Assembly (NCBI RefSeq): GCF_003201105.1
Contig: NZ_QICJ01000011.1
Coordinates: forward strand, 62,001 to 126,000
DNA length: 64,000 bases
Origin: Dyella sp. AtDHG13
GTDB taxonomy: Bacteria; Pseudomonadota; Gammaproteobacteria; Xanthomonadales; Rhodanobacteraceae
Direction of reading: 5' to 3'
How positions within the stretch are numbered: position 1 is the first letter of the stretch; every line of letters begins with the position of its first letter. This document shows positions 27,587-36,210 of the stretch, in pieces. The translations under genes were made by a program, and so were the position numbers. The notes under the pieces were generated by a model that ran no database searches, was not told where the DNA came from, and saw nothing but the letters and a program-made list of their open reading frames with translations.

Positions 27587-27716
27587 TAGGGATGCCCCGT
27601 TCTATTCAGCACAGGCGTCACCGTTGCTGTATGGCCGCAGCTCCGCGCCGCGCTCCATGCCCTGCGCACCGGCTGGGCACCATGCCACCCGCGCTGAATA
27701 GAACAGGGCATCCCTA
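27587..27716. repeat. 130-bp inverted-repeat element between marR-like and FUSC genes
   Basis: Arms of 24 bp (27587-27610 and 27693-27716) match at 23 of 24 positions and enclose 82 nt. One arm contains the stop codon of the MarR-like gene. The other ends 3 nt before the FUSC ATG and so covers its ribosome binding region. It is not related to the REP-like family elsewhere in the window. It may be a miniature element or an mRNA structure that gates FUSC translation. Confidence 0.8.
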
Positions 27717-28205
27717 GCGCTCCAGTTGATCGAGGAATTTCTTGAGCAGGCGCTCGAGTTGCGCGACGTCGCGCTGGGGAAGCTCACCGACCTGCCACTC
27801 CAGCAAGGCGCAGACATCGGGCAGGAAGCTCTCGATCAGCGCGACGCCGTCCTTGGTGAGGGTGAGCGTGACCTTGCGACGATCCTCTTCGCTGGCGTTT
27901 CGCGCAATCAGACCTTTGTCGGCCAGCTCGTTGGTGAGCCGCGTGATGTTGGCGGATTTCTCGCCCGCCGCGTCGGCCAGCTCGGTGGGATGCAGCGAGT
28001 AGCCCTCGGTGCCGTACAGCATCATCAGCAGGTTGTATTCCGGGTGATTGATGCCGTACGGGCGCAGCATCGCGTTCGCGTCGTCATGCACGCGCTTGTA
28101 GATGTGCTTGATCAGGCGGATGAGCACGGCAGCGTCCCGCGGAAACGCGGGATAACGCTGGCGCGTGACCGCCAGTCGCTGCTCGGTGGGATGGAAGCTG
28201 CTCAT
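27714..28205 (-). CDS. MarR family transcriptional regulator
   Basis: 163-residue MarR-type repressor with a winged helix-turn-helix (HPTELADAAGEKSANITRLT, wing ASEEDRRKVTLTLTKDG). It is the first gene of the unit that continues into the FUSC/DUF1656/HlyD efflux genes and most likely represses it, with release by an aromatic ligand. A perfect 12-bp AT-rich palindrome 19 nt upstream of the start is the probable operator. The long open frame upstream of the ATG at 28205 is not conserved. Confidence 0.85.
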   Translation of the reverse strand: MSSFHPTEQRLAVTRQRYPAFPRDAAVLIRLIKHIYKRVHDDANAMLRPYGINHPEYNLLMMLYGTEGYSLHPTELADAAGEKSANITRLTNELADKGLIARNASEEDRRKVTLTLTKDGVALIESFLPDVCALLEWQVGELPQRDVAQLERLLKKFLDQLER

Positions 28206-28223
28206 GGCGCGCGGCCCAGTTAG

Positions 28224-28235
28224 TACATATATGTA
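28224..28235 (-). promoter_or_regulatory. Probable MarR operator, palindrome TACATATATGTA
   Basis: Perfect 12-bp palindrome in a short AT-rich patch (about 28219-28258) within GC-rich surroundings, just upstream of the MarR-like start codon. MarR proteins typically bind such palindromes overlapping their own promoters. The patch probably also holds the -10 region. Confidence 0.6.
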
Positions 28236-28298
28236 ATATATGCATGTGAATTTTATGCCCGCACCGATGGGCTTGCAAGAGCGTCGACCCATGCGCGT

Positions 28299-28323
28299 GA
28301 AAAAGGCGCCACGAGGGCGCCTT
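28299..28323 (-). terminator. Rho-independent terminator of the DUF4156 lipoprotein gene
   Basis: Read on the minus strand: stem AAGGCGCC/GGCGCCTT with a 5-nt loop, followed by TTTTTC. It lies about 75 nt past the stop at 28400. Confidence 0.8.
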
Positions 28324-28399
28324 CGGGGTAACTGCGGGAGTGGTACGCCCGCCGCCCGCGGAGCCCGGGGCGGTGGCGCAGGTTCGCCGGCGGTTCCGG

Positions 28400-28825
28400 T
28401 CAGTTGCCCTTGACCGGATACGTCTCGAACCCGCTGGGCGTCGCCGTGTTCGGCTGGGTCGGGGCCGGGTTTGCCGGATTGGCCGGACGTGCCGACGGCG
28501 CCAGCTGGGCGCTGCCGCACTGGTAGGCGCCCCAGGGCTGCGAGCCGTCCTTGGGGTCGGCCAGCGGCTTGATGGTGTCGGCGTGCATCTTGGCGGCTTC
28601 GTTGCGCGCCATCACTTCCAGCTCGTCGCGCACCTTGATGTCGTTGCGGTCAATCGGGCCGACATGGTCCATCACGGACACGGTGACCTTGCCCAGGTCA
28701 CGGCAGGAAGACACATCGCCGCTCCAGGCCGTGCGGACGTTCTTCCCGGCATCGTCCAGCGTGATGCCATAGGTGCACGCGCCGAGCAGCGCGATGGGAA
28801 CGAGCAACAGCAGGGTCTTGCGCAT
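28400..28825 (-). CDS. DUF4156 family lipoprotein
   Basis: 141-residue lipoprotein with a signal peptide ending in a good lipobox (ALLGAC). The conserved core CRDLGKVTVSVMDHVGPIDR, RDELEVMARNEAAKMHADTI and WGAYQCG matches DUF4156. The C-terminal 35 residues are Pro/Ala/Asn-rich. The function is unknown. It has its own terminator downstream, and the M16 peptidase terminator lies just upstream, so it is probably an independent unit. Confidence 0.75.
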   Translation of the reverse strand: MRKTLLLLVPIALLGACTYGITLDDAGKNVRTAWSGDVSSCRDLGKVTVSVMDHVGPIDRNDIKVRDELEVMARNEAAKMHADTIKPLADPKDGSQPWGAYQCGSAQLAPSARPANPANPAPTQPNTATPSGFETYPVKGN

Positions 28826-28852
28826 GGATTACTCCGCGGTGACATGAAACAT

Positions 28853-28882
28853 GAAAAGGCCGGACGGTTTCCCGCCCGGCCT
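28853..28882 (-). terminator. Rho-independent terminator of the M16 peptidase gene
   Basis: On the minus strand a GC-rich stem (AGGCCGGGCGGG paired with CCGTCCGGCCT, one bulge) with a short AAA loop runs into TTTTC. It starts about 55 nt after the stop codon at 28937. Confidence 0.75.
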
Positions 28883-28936
28883 CCATCCTAACCCGGGGAC
28901 GTGAACGTCCGCCCCCTCGAGCTCAAGATCGCGCGC

Positions 28937-31819
28937 TTACTTCGACGGCTTTTCCGACACCGCCTTGCCGTCGCCGTCGATCACCTGCACCTCGCCCAGC
29001 TTCAGGGCGCGCACGGGGGCTTCGATCTTCTTGAGGTCGCCCACGATCACCCAGGTCAGCGCGTTCGGCTTGATGATCTCCTTGATCGCGTCCTCCGCCT
29101 GCGGCTGGGTCACCGCCTCCGTGCGGGCCTTGAGGGTCTGCACGTAGTCTTCCGGGCGGTTGTACTGGACGATCTCGGTCATGGCGCCGAGCACTTCAGA
29201 GGCCGTCTCGAAGCTGCCCGGCAGGCCGCGCACATTGGAGTCCTTGATCTTGTCCACCTCCTGCTGGGTGAGCGGACGCGCGGCGATGACGGCGTTGGCT
29301 TCCTTGGACACTTCGTTGGCGGACTCGGCCGTCTTGTCGGTCTGCACCGGCGCGTACATCAGGAACGGACGCTGGCCGATCGCATCGCGCATGAAGCTGA
29401 AGGCGCCATAGGCCCAGCGCTTGTCCTCGCGCAGGTTCATGTTGAGGCGCGAGGTGAAGCTGCCGCCGAAGGCGCCGTTGGCCACATCGATGGCCAGCTC
29501 GTTCGGCGCCTTGCTCGAAGGCGCGAGCAGGCCGGCAAGGATCAGCGACTGCGGCGCATCCGGCTTGTCGATGAGGAACACGCGCGGCTTGGACTGCGCG
29601 GCCACGGTGGCGACGTTCTTCTTCGGCACGGCGCTGGACGGCGCCTTCCAGTCACCGAAGGCGGCATCGAGCTGCGGGATGATCTGCTGCAGCGTGGTGT
29701 CGCCGGCGACCAGGATCTTCACGTTGTCCGGGCGCAGCCAGTCGCGCTGGAACGCGGACAGGTCCGACGCCTGCATCGACTTGATGGCCTCCTCCGTGCC
29801 CGAGCCGGTGAACGGGATGCCGTAGGCGTGGTTGGCGCCGTACAGCAGCGGCGGCAATGTGCGCAGCGCCAGCGCGGTGGGCTGGGTCTTTTCCTGCGCG
29901 ATGCCGGCCAGCCACTGGCCGCGGATGCGCTCGATGTCGTCGGACTTGAACGCCGGGTTGCGCACGATGTCGGCGAACAGCGCCAGCGAGGGCTGCAACT
30001 GGTCGTTCAAGGCGTTGAGCGAGGCCGAGCACGCGTCGAGGCCGCAACCGACGCGGGTGATCGCGCCCAGGCGCTGCTTGCGCTTGGCCACTTCCACCGA
30101 GTCGAGATCCTTGGTGCTCTCGTTCATCAGCGTGGTGGTGAAGCTGGCGGTGCCGAGCTTGCGGCCCTGGTCGGCCGCGTAGCCGGCATCGAACAGCAGC
30201 TGGATGTGCGTCACCGGGATGGTGTGGCGCTTCGCCAGGATCACCTCGATGCCGTTCTTGAGCTTGCCGTGCTCCAGCTCCGGGAATTTCAGATCCGGGA
30301 ACTGCGCCACCTCGGGCACGCCCTTGCTGCGGTCCACCTGGCTCTTGCCCACGGTGTACTCGTGCCTGGCCGGCATCCTGGCGGCGGGGCGGCCTTCCTG
30401 CGGGCCCAGCGCGGCGACCTTGGCGTCCTCGGCGTCGAGGTTGTCGTTGGGGCCGGCCGGCAGCACGGTCAGCAGGTAGTCGCCCTTGATCAGCCACTTG
30501 TCGGCGGCGGCCTTGACGCTGGCCGGCGTGGCGGCGTCGGCGCGCTCCAGGTCTTTCTTGTAGGCGGCCGGGTCACCGCGATAGACCTGACCTTCCGCCA
30601 GGATCACCGCCTTGCCGCCGGAGCCGCCGACCTTTTCCAGGCCGCGCACGAAGCCGGCGCGGTTGCCGATCTTGGCGCGCTCCAGTTCGTCGGCGGTGGG
30701 ACCGTCGGCCAGGAACTTCTTCAGCTCTTCGGCGATGACCGCCTCGACCTTGGCCTGATCCACGCCTTCCTTGATGTCGGCCTGGATCTGGAACTGGCTG
30801 GCCAGCGCGAACGGCGAAATGCTGGCGGACACGTCATCCACCAGCTTGTCCTGATAGACCAGGCGCTGGTACAGGCGCGAGGTCTTGCCGCCACCGAGCA
30901 CGGTGGAGGCAAGGTCGAGCAGGACGGAATCGTCGGTGCCCAGCTGCGGCACCACCCAGGTGCGGTAGATGCGCGGCTGCGCCACGTGGTCGTGCTGGAT
31001 GCCGCGCGTGGATTTTTCCAGCGGCGTGATCCACGCCTGCTGGCGCGGCACCGGCGGGCCGGCCGGGATGTCGCCGAAGTACTTCTCGGCCTTGGCCTTG
31101 GCTTCCGCCACGGTGATGTCGCCCGCCAGCACCAGGGTGGTGTTGGCCGCGCCGTAGTAATCGTGGAACCACTGCTTCACGTCGGCCAGCGAGGCCGCGT
31201 TGAGGTCTTCCATCGAGCCGATGGTGTCGTGCTGGTACGGATGGTTGGCCGGATAGGTGTTGGACAGGATGTTCTGGTCCACGCGGCCATACGGGCGGTT
31301 CTCGCCCTGGCGCTTTTCGTTCTGCACCACGCCGCGCTGGGTATCGAGCTCCTTCTGGCCGATGGCGCCCAGCAGGTGGCCCATGCGGTCGGACTCCATC
31401 CACAGCGCCATGTCGAGCGCGGTGGTGGGCACGGTTTCGAAATAGTTGGTGCGGTCGAACCAGGTGGTGCCGTTCATGTCGGTGGCGCCGGCCAGCTCGA
31501 ACGGCTGGAAGTACGTGCCCTTGTGGTTCTCCGAGCCGGAGAACATCAGGTGCTCGAACAGGTGCGCGAAGCCGGTCTTGCCCTTGGGTTCGTCGGCCGA
31601 GCCCACGTGATACCAGATGCTCACGGCCACCACGGGCGCCTTGTGGTCCTCATGCACCACCACGGTCAGGCCGTTGGGCAGGGTGAAGCGCGTGAAGGCG
31701 ATGTCCGGCACGGCCTGGGTGGACTCGACGGGCGCCGCCTGGGGCGCGGCGATCGCGGGCAAGCCGGCCGACATGCTGAGTACACCTGCGACGAGCAGGG
31801 CGAGGGGCTTTCTTGCCAT
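28937..31819 (-). CDS. M16 family zinc peptidase, two-domain, exported
   Basis: 960-residue exported metallopeptidase of the pitrilysin (M16) family. The signal peptide is LALLVAGVLSMSAGLPAIAA. The inverted zinc motif HLFEH (86-90) is in the N-terminal half. The C-terminal half repeats the M16 fold without the motif (PVTHIQLLFDAGYAADQGRK), as is usual. Such enzymes degrade short peptides in the periplasm. The ATG at 31819 fits the signal peptide. A strong terminator follows the gene. The 321-nt space upstream contains regulatory palindromes that may serve this gene, the divergent peptide gene, or both. Confidence 0.9.
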   Translation of the reverse strand: MARKPLALLVAGVLSMSAGLPAIAAPQAAPVESTQAVPDIAFTRFTLPNGLTVVVHEDHKAPVVAVSIWYHVGSADEPKGKTGFAHLFEHLMFSGSENHKGTYFQPFELAGATDMNGTTWFDRTNYFETVPTTALDMALWMESDRMGHLLGAIGQKELDTQRGVVQNEKRQGENRPYGRVDQNILSNTYPANHPYQHDTIGSMEDLNAASLADVKQWFHDYYGAANTTLVLAGDITVAEAKAKAEKYFGDIPAGPPVPRQQAWITPLEKSTRGIQHDHVAQPRIYRTWVVPQLGTDDSVLLDLASTVLGGGKTSRLYQRLVYQDKLVDDVSASISPFALASQFQIQADIKEGVDQAKVEAVIAEELKKFLADGPTADELERAKIGNRAGFVRGLEKVGGSGGKAVILAEGQVYRGDPAAYKKDLERADAATPASVKAAADKWLIKGDYLLTVLPAGPNDNLDAEDAKVAALGPQEGRPAARMPARHEYTVGKSQVDRSKGVPEVAQFPDLKFPELEHGKLKNGIEVILAKRHTIPVTHIQLLFDAGYAADQGRKLGTASFTTTLMNESTKDLDSVEVAKRKQRLGAITRVGCGLDACSASLNALNDQLQPSLALFADIVRNPAFKSDDIERIRGQWLAGIAQEKTQPTALALRTLPPLLYGANHAYGIPFTGSGTEEAIKSMQASDLSAFQRDWLRPDNVKILVAGDTTLQQIIPQLDAAFGDWKAPSSAVPKKNVATVAAQSKPRVFLIDKPDAPQSLILAGLLAPSSKAPNELAIDVANGAFGGSFTSRLNMNLREDKRWAYGAFSFMRDAIGQRPFLMYAPVQTDKTAESANEVSKEANAVIAARPLTQQEVDKIKDSNVRGLPGSFETASEVLGAMTEIVQYNRPEDYVQTLKARTEAVTQPQAEDAIKEIIKPNALTWVIVGDLKKIEAPVRALKLGEVQVIDGDGKAVSEKPSK

Positions 31820-31962
31820 CACGACACTCCTGTTTTTGATGGATGAGCGAATCGAGGCTAGCCACGCCCCAGGGGCTTTGGCAAATGACCAATGGCATGG
31901 TGGACCACCCGCGGGCCGCTTCGTTCGTCGCCACGGCGCCATAACCAGAACGCACCCCGTCC

Positions 31963-32014
31963 GGACAGTGTCCGCGCCCTGTCCGGCCACGCCCGGTCGC
32001 TGTCCGCGGACAGC
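31963..32014 (+). promoter_or_regulatory. Array of TGTCC/GGACA boxes, putative enhancer for a sigma-54 activator
   Basis: GGACA-G-TGTCC at 31963-31973, a single TGTCC at 31980-31984 and the perfect 16-bp palindrome GCTGTCCGCGGACAGC at 31999-32014. The array is centred about 115 nt upstream of the predicted start of transcription, the usual position for activators of sigma-54 promoters. The protein that binds it is not encoded nearby. Confidence 0.6.
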
Positions 32015-32078
32015 GAAGCGCCTTCCCTGAAAAACAGAAATTCCCGAAAAGACAGCCACTTGAGCCACAAGCAGCCGT

Positions 32079-32093
32079 TGGCACGGCGCTTGC
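32079..32093 (+). promoter_or_regulatory. Sigma-54-type (-24/-12) promoter
   Basis: TGGCAC-N5-TTGC with the exact GG-N10-GC spacing (GG 32080-32081, GC 32092-32093). It matches the sigma-54 consensus closely. Transcription would start near 32104, leaving a leader of about 37 nt to the ATG at 32141. Confidence 0.7.
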
Positions 32094-32140
32094 CATATCT
32101 ACCGTGCAGGACCTACCCCACTTTCATCGGAGACATGATC

Positions 32141-32350
32141 ATGAAATTCGAAACCCTGATGCTGCGCGGCCTCTTCGTTGCCTGCCTGCTGGTTTGCGGA
32201 CTCGTGCTGGGTGCCATGGTGAACGCGACTCCCCAGGCCATTCGCCTCGCCGCCGCCGGCAGCGCCGGCCAGTTGATCGCCACGCCCGCCGCCACCGCGT
32301 GCGCCTTGCCGCCCGATGGCGTGGTGTGCCCCCGCATCACCAACGGCTGA
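32141..32350 (+). CDS. Small exported or membrane peptide behind a sigma-54 promoter
   Basis: 69-residue product with an N-terminal hydrophobic segment (LMLRGLFVACLLVCGLVLGA) that could be a signal peptide or membrane anchor. A 40-residue Ala/Pro-rich tail contains two Cys residues near the end (CALPPDGVVCPRITNG), perhaps a disulfide. I do not recognise a family. The ATG at 32141 is chosen because GGAG lies 8 nt upstream; an ATG at 32135 is only 2 nt from it. A hairpin (CAACGG/CCGTTG, 32341-32369) overlaps the stop. Coding status is supported by the promoter, ribosome site and signal-like N terminus. Confidence 0.6.
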   Translation: MKFETLMLRGLFVACLLVCGLVLGAMVNATPQAIRLAAAGSAGQLIATPAATACALPPDGVVCPRITNG

Positions 32351-32413
32351 GCAAGGACGCTCGCCGTTGGGCGGCCACTACGCGGGGGATGGGAGAACCC
32401 CGATAATGGCCGG

Positions 32414-32881
32414 ATGCTGCATGTCATCCTCTTTCGACCGGAAATACCCCCCAACACCGGCAACGCGATCAGGTTGTGCGCCAACACCGGCGCCTCGTTG
32501 CACCTGATCCGCCCCCTGGGATTCGAGCTGGACGATGCCCGCCTGCGCCGCGCAGGCCTGGACTATCACGAATACGCGCAGCTGGCCGTGCATGACGACC
32601 TTGCCAGCTGCCTCGAGCGCATCGGCCAGCCACGCGTGTTCGCCTTCTCCACGCGCGGTCGCGTGGCCCATGTCGACGCCCGCTTCGCCGAAGGCGACGC
32701 CCTGCTGTTCGGCTGCGAAACCGCCGGCCTGCCCGGCGAGGTGCTCGACGCCATTCCCGAAGCGCAGCGCCTGCGGCTGCCGATGCGGCCGGACAGTCGC
32801 AGCCTCAATCTGTCCAATACCGTGGCGGTGGCGGTGTATGAGGCGTGGCGGCAGATGGGGTTTGTCGGCGCGGCGCGGTGA
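32414..32881 (+). CDS. trmL: tRNA (cytidine/uridine(34)-2'-O)-methyltransferase TrmL
   Basis: 155-residue SPOUT methyltransferase that modifies the wobble nucleotide of tRNA-Leu isoacceptors. The sequence starts with [20 protein letters not shown]. The trefoil-knot SAM site is seen in [11 protein letters not shown], then [20 protein letters not shown], the diagnostic motif 3. Length and motifs match E. coli TrmL (157). Confidence 0.95.
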   Translation: MLHVILFRPEIPPNTGNAIRLCANTGASLHLIRPLGFELDDARLRRAGLDYHEYAQLAVHDDLASCLERIGQPRVFAFSTRGRVAHVDARFAEGDALLFGCETAGLPGEVLDAIPEAQRLRLPMRPDSRSLNLSNTVAVAVYEAWRQMGFVGAAR

Positions 32882-32983
32882 TGGCGTGCGCGGGCGCGGC
32901 CCACACCCGAAGATCGCGCGTGCTGTCGACATCGACAAAACCGCCCGCACCGGCCGCGCAACGCGAGCGGCTACAATCGCCCA

Positions 32984-33637
32984 ATGACCGCCCCATCCCT
33001 CCAGTCATTGCTCCCTCGCCCGCTGCGCGCCCTCGCCGGCCGCGCGCTGGAAACCGCGCTTAACCACACCTTGTCGCTCGACCCGGAAACGCAGGGCCGG
33101 CTGTCCGCGCTCGATGGCCGCAGCGTGCAATTGCATCTGCGCGGCCCGGAACTCGCGCTGTCGGTGACGGTGCAAGGTGACCGGCTGAAGGTTGGCCCCG
33201 CACAGGACGACAACCACCTGCGCGTCGCCGCCACGCCGGGCAGCCTGCTCGCCATGCTGGTGAAGCGCGATGACGAGGGCGTGGCGCCGGGCAAGGTGGA
33301 GATCGCGGGCGATGCGGACCTCGCCCGCCGCCTGGAAAAACTCGCCAGCAAGTTCGCCCCCGATTTTGAAGAGGCCTTTGCGCGCACCTTCGGCGAGGTG
33401 CTCGGCGTGCCGCTGGCCAAGGCCGTGCGCCAAGGCCTGGCGCATGCCAAGGAAACCGCCAGCCACCTCACCGCCGATACCGCCGACTGGCTGCGCGATG
33501 AAGCGCGCGTGGCGGCAGCGCCGGGCGAAGTGGAAGGTTTCCTGGATGGCGTGGACGATCTGCGCGAACGCGCCGATCGCCTCGAGGCGCGACTGGCACG
33601 GCTGGAGCAACGCCTGAAGAAGGGGCCGGTCGCGTGA
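32984..33637 (+). CDS. ubiJ: Ubiquinone biosynthesis accessory factor UbiJ
   Basis: 217-residue protein with an SCP2-like lipid-binding domain in the N-terminal half ([40 protein letters not shown]) and a coiled-coil C terminus ([20 protein letters not shown]). UbiJ supports the soluble ubiquinone biosynthesis complex. The stop overlaps the GTG of ubiB by 4 nt, a conserved pairing, although ubiE, which often precedes it, is not here. Confidence 0.9.
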   Translation: MTAPSLQSLLPRPLRALAGRALETALNHTLSLDPETQGRLSALDGRSVQLHLRGPELALSVTVQGDRLKVGPAQDDNHLRVAATPGSLLAMLVKRDDEGVAPGKVEIAGDADLARRLEKLASKFAPDFEEAFARTFGEVLGVPLAKAVRQGLAHAKETASHLTADTADWLRDEARVAAAPGEVEGFLDGVDDLRERADRLEARLARLEQRLKKGPVA

Positions 33638-35283
33638 GGGTTCCCCTGAAGGTCGTACCGCGCGTGATACGCGTGGCTTCCGTGCTGCTGGCCTATCGCC
33701 TCGACGAGCTGGTGGACGACGCGCACCTGTTCCGCCCGTTGAAGCTGGTGCGCCCGTTCGTGGCGCGCCCGCGCACCGACATCACGCAGCTTTCCCGCGG
33801 CGCGCGCCTGCGCCTGGCGCTCACCGAGCTGGGCCCCATCTTCGTCAAGGCCGGCCAGGTGCTGTCCACGCGCCGCGACCTGGTGCCGGCGGATATCGCT
33901 GACGAACTCGCGCAACTGCAGGATCAGGTGCCGCCGTTTCCGGGCGCCGAGGCACGCGCGATCATTGAGCAGGAACTGAAGGCGCCGGTCACTTCGCTGT
34001 ACACGAGTTTTGACGAGACGCCGCTGGCCTCCGCATCCATCGCGCAGGTGCATGCGGCCACGCTGGAAGACGGCAGCGCGGTGGTGGTCAAGGTGCTGCG
34101 TCCGGGCATCGACCAGCGCATCGAACGCGACATCAAGCTGCTGCGCTCGCTGGGCGAACTGGCGCAGCGCTGGCACCCGAATGCCGACAAGATCCGCCCG
34201 CTCGACGTGGTCGCCGAAGTCGAGAAAATGCTGGAGAACGAGCTGGACCTGCAGCGCGAAGGCGCCAGCGCCAGCCTGCTGCGCCGCAATTTCCAGAGCG
34301 GCGAGGACCTCTACGTGCCCGCGGTGCACTGGGACCTGACCAGCGCGCGCGTGCTCACCTTGGAGCGCGTCTACGGCGTGAGCTGCGACGACATCGCCTC
34401 GCTCGACGCCGCCGGCATCGACCGCAAGGCGCTCGCGGTAAAGGGCGTGCGGCTGTTCTACGAACAGGTGTTCCGCGACAACTTCTTCCACGCCGATGCG
34501 CACCCCGGCAACATCTGGGTGGACACGTCGCGGCCGAACGATGCGCGCTTCATCGCGCTGGATTTCGGCATCATGGGTTCGCTGCCGGAGCAGGACCAGT
34601 ACTGGCTGGCGCAGAACTTCATCGCGCTGTTCGAGCGCGACTATGCGCGCATCGCGCAACTGCACGTGGACGCGGGCTGGATGCCCTCGACCGTGCGCCT
34701 GGACGAGCTCACCGCCGCCGTACGCACCGTGTGCGAGCCGTACTTCACCCGCCCGCTGTCGCAGATTTCGCTGGCCGAGCTGGTGGTGAAACTGTTCCAG
34801 ACCGCACGGCGCTATGAGCTGACGCTGCAGCCGCAGCTGATCCTGCTGCAGAAGACCCTGCTCAATATCGAAGGCGTGGGCCGCATGCTCGATCCGGAGA
34901 TCGACATCTGGGCCGTGGCGCATCCGGTGCTCAAGCGCATCCTGCGCGAACGCTACAGCCCGCGCCGCACATTGCGCGAACTGCGCAAGCATCTGCCGGA
35001 ATGGTTCCACGCCGCGCCCCAATTCCCGGAACTGGTGCGCAACGCGCTGCAGCAGGTGGCCAAGGGCGAACGCCAGACCATCAGCGATCCGCGCGCACTG
35101 GAGCAGCAACGCGACGAGGCGCAGCGCACGCGCCGCGTGGTGTCGTTTGGCTTGCTAGGCAGCAGCCTGTTGATCGGTAGTGCGGTGGTGTGGGCGCTGG
35201 CGCCGGAGCATGGTGCGTGGCATGCGGCCGTGGTCGGTGTGGCAGGTCTGATTGCTTTCGTAGTGGGCTGGCCGCGGCGTTAA
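33634..35283 (+). CDS. ubiB: Ubiquinone biosynthesis kinase-like protein UbiB
   Basis: 549-residue ABC1/ADCK atypical kinase-like protein required for coenzyme Q synthesis. The KxGQ motif is seen in [20 protein letters not shown]. The Ala-rich loop replacing the glycine loop is [11 protein letters not shown], the catalytic region [11 protein letters not shown] and the metal site LDFGIMG. Two C-terminal hydrophobic helices anchor it in the membrane. The GTG start lies within the ubiJ stop (GTGA). The gene is followed by a REP-like element. Confidence 0.93.
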   Translation: MRVPLKVVPRVIRVASVLLAYRLDELVDDAHLFRPLKLVRPFVARPRTDITQLSRGARLRLALTELGPIFVKAGQVLSTRRDLVPADIADELAQLQDQVPPFPGAEARAIIEQELKAPVTSLYTSFDETPLASASIAQVHAATLEDGSAVVVKVLRPGIDQRIERDIKLLRSLGELAQRWHPNADKIRPLDVVAEVEKMLENELDLQREGASASLLRRNFQSGEDLYVPAVHWDLTSARVLTLERVYGVSCDDIASLDAAGIDRKALAVKGVRLFYEQVFRDNFFHADAHPGNIWVDTSRPNDARFIALDFGIMGSLPEQDQYWLAQNFIALFERDYARIAQLHVDAGWMPSTVRLDELTAAVRTVCEPYFTRPLSQISLAELVVKLFQTARRYELTLQPQLILLQKTLLNIEGVGRMLDPEIDIWAVAHPVLKRILRERYSPRRTLRELRKHLPEWFHAAPQFPELVRNALQQVAKGERQTISDPRALEQQRDEAQRTRRVVSFGLLGSSLLIGSAVVWALAPEHGAWHAAVVGVAGLIAFVVGWPRR

Positions 35284-35288
35284 ACCTG

Positions 35289-35411
35289 CCTCAACGTCGT
35301 CCCGGCGCAGGCCGGGACCCAGGGCCTCAGGGCACATACAGGCGGTTACGCCACTGGATGACCAGCCTTTCGGCTGTTGAAAAGCGCCTCCGGCCTACGC
35401 CGGAATGACGG
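35289..35411. repeat. REP-like intergenic palindrome (copy 5)
   Basis: Imperfect outer arms (CGTCGTCCCGGCGCAGGCCGGG and CCGGCCTACGCCGGAATGACG shortened here to their core GGC-rich hairpins) enclose the 31-nt module 35352-35382 that is identical in reverse complement to 7948-7978. It lies between ubiB and truC. Confidence 0.75.
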
Positions 35412-35453
35412 CTTCGTTGTATGGCGCGAGACCTTTGCGCGCCACTTTGGACA

Positions 35454-36161
35454 ATGACAGTGCTCGACATCCTCCACCAAGACGACGCCATCATCGCGGT
35501 CAACAAACCTGCGGGCTTGGCCGTGCACCGCTCCAAAATGGTCGGCAACGCGGAGGAGTTCCTCATCGACGTGCTGCGCGAACAGGTCGGCGGCACGACC
35601 TATCTCGCGCACCGGCTGGATCGCGCCACCAGCGGCGTGATCCTGGTCGCCCGTTCCTCGGAAATCGCCGCTGCGCTCGGCGAGCAGTTCATGGGGCGCG
35701 ACGTGCACAAACAGTACCTGGCCGTGGTGCGCGGCTGGCCGGAGCCGGAGGAAGCGCTGATCGACTACGCCCTGCCCGGCTCGCGCGACACCGGGCCGCG
35801 CCGCGAGGCGAGCACCAGCTATCGCCGGCTCGCCACGGTGGAAGTGCCCATCGCGCTCGGGCGCTACCCGCAGCAGCGCTACGCGATGGTGCTGGCCGAG
35901 CCGCACACCGGCCGCTTTCGCCAGATCCGCAAGCACATGGCGCATATCCACCATCCGATCATCGGCGACTGCCAGCACGGCCGCAGCGACCACAACCGCC
36001 TATACAAGCAGTATTTCGGCTGCCACCGCATGCTGCTGCACGCCTGGCGGTTGAGCTTCGCGCACCCCGTCAGCGGCGAGCCGATGCGGCTGCAGGCGCC
36101 GCTGGACGCGGCGTACGCCGCCCTGCTCGTGCGCTTCGGCTGGACGCTGCCCACGCTCTGA
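35454..36161 (+). CDS. truC: tRNA pseudouridine(65) synthase TruC
   Basis: 235-residue RluA-family pseudouridine synthase. The block AVNKPAGLAVHRSKM, the catalytic motif HRLDRATSGVIL (with the essential Asp) and KQYLAVVRGW plus RFRQIRKHMAHIHHPIIGDC match TruC, which modifies U65 of certain tRNAs. RluA-type rRNA enzymes share the fold, but the overall pattern and C terminus favour TruC. The ATG at 35454 is preceded by the repeat rather than by a clear Shine-Dalgarno. Confidence 0.85.
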   Translation: MTVLDILHQDDAIIAVNKPAGLAVHRSKMVGNAEEFLIDVLREQVGGTTYLAHRLDRATSGVILVARSSEIAAALGEQFMGRDVHKQYLAVVRGWPEPEEALIDYALPGSRDTGPRREASTSYRRLATVEVPIALGRYPQQRYAMVLAEPHTGRFRQIRKHMAHIHHPIIGDCQHGRSDHNRLYKQYFGCHRMLLHAWRLSFAHPVSGEPMRLQAPLDAAYAALLVRFGWTLPTL

Positions 36162-36210
36162 TGCGCTGCGTCGTGGCGGCCTGTCACCTGCGCCCGCTAA
36201 ACTTTGCGCC

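Larger units (their letters stand above)
31820..32140. other. Divergent intergenic region with TGTCC/GGACA boxes
   Basis: 321 nt between the M16 gene and the small peptide gene. It holds four TGTCC/GGACA box positions, a sigma-54-like promoter and a ribosome binding site (see separate entries). The first 130 nt next to the M16 start show no clear motif beyond the expected promoter space. No ORF in it looks real. Confidence 0.6.

Noticed and set aside
25358-27589. A 743-codon open frame on the plus strand
   Set aside because: It is antisense to the FUSC gene and has low-complexity His/Arg/Gln-rich composition. No start signal or domain is seen.
28901-31846. A 981-codon open frame on the plus strand
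   Set aside because: It is entirely antisense to the M16 peptidase gene. Its composition is rich in Arg, His, Gly and Val without any domain, as expected for a shadow frame in GC-rich DNA.
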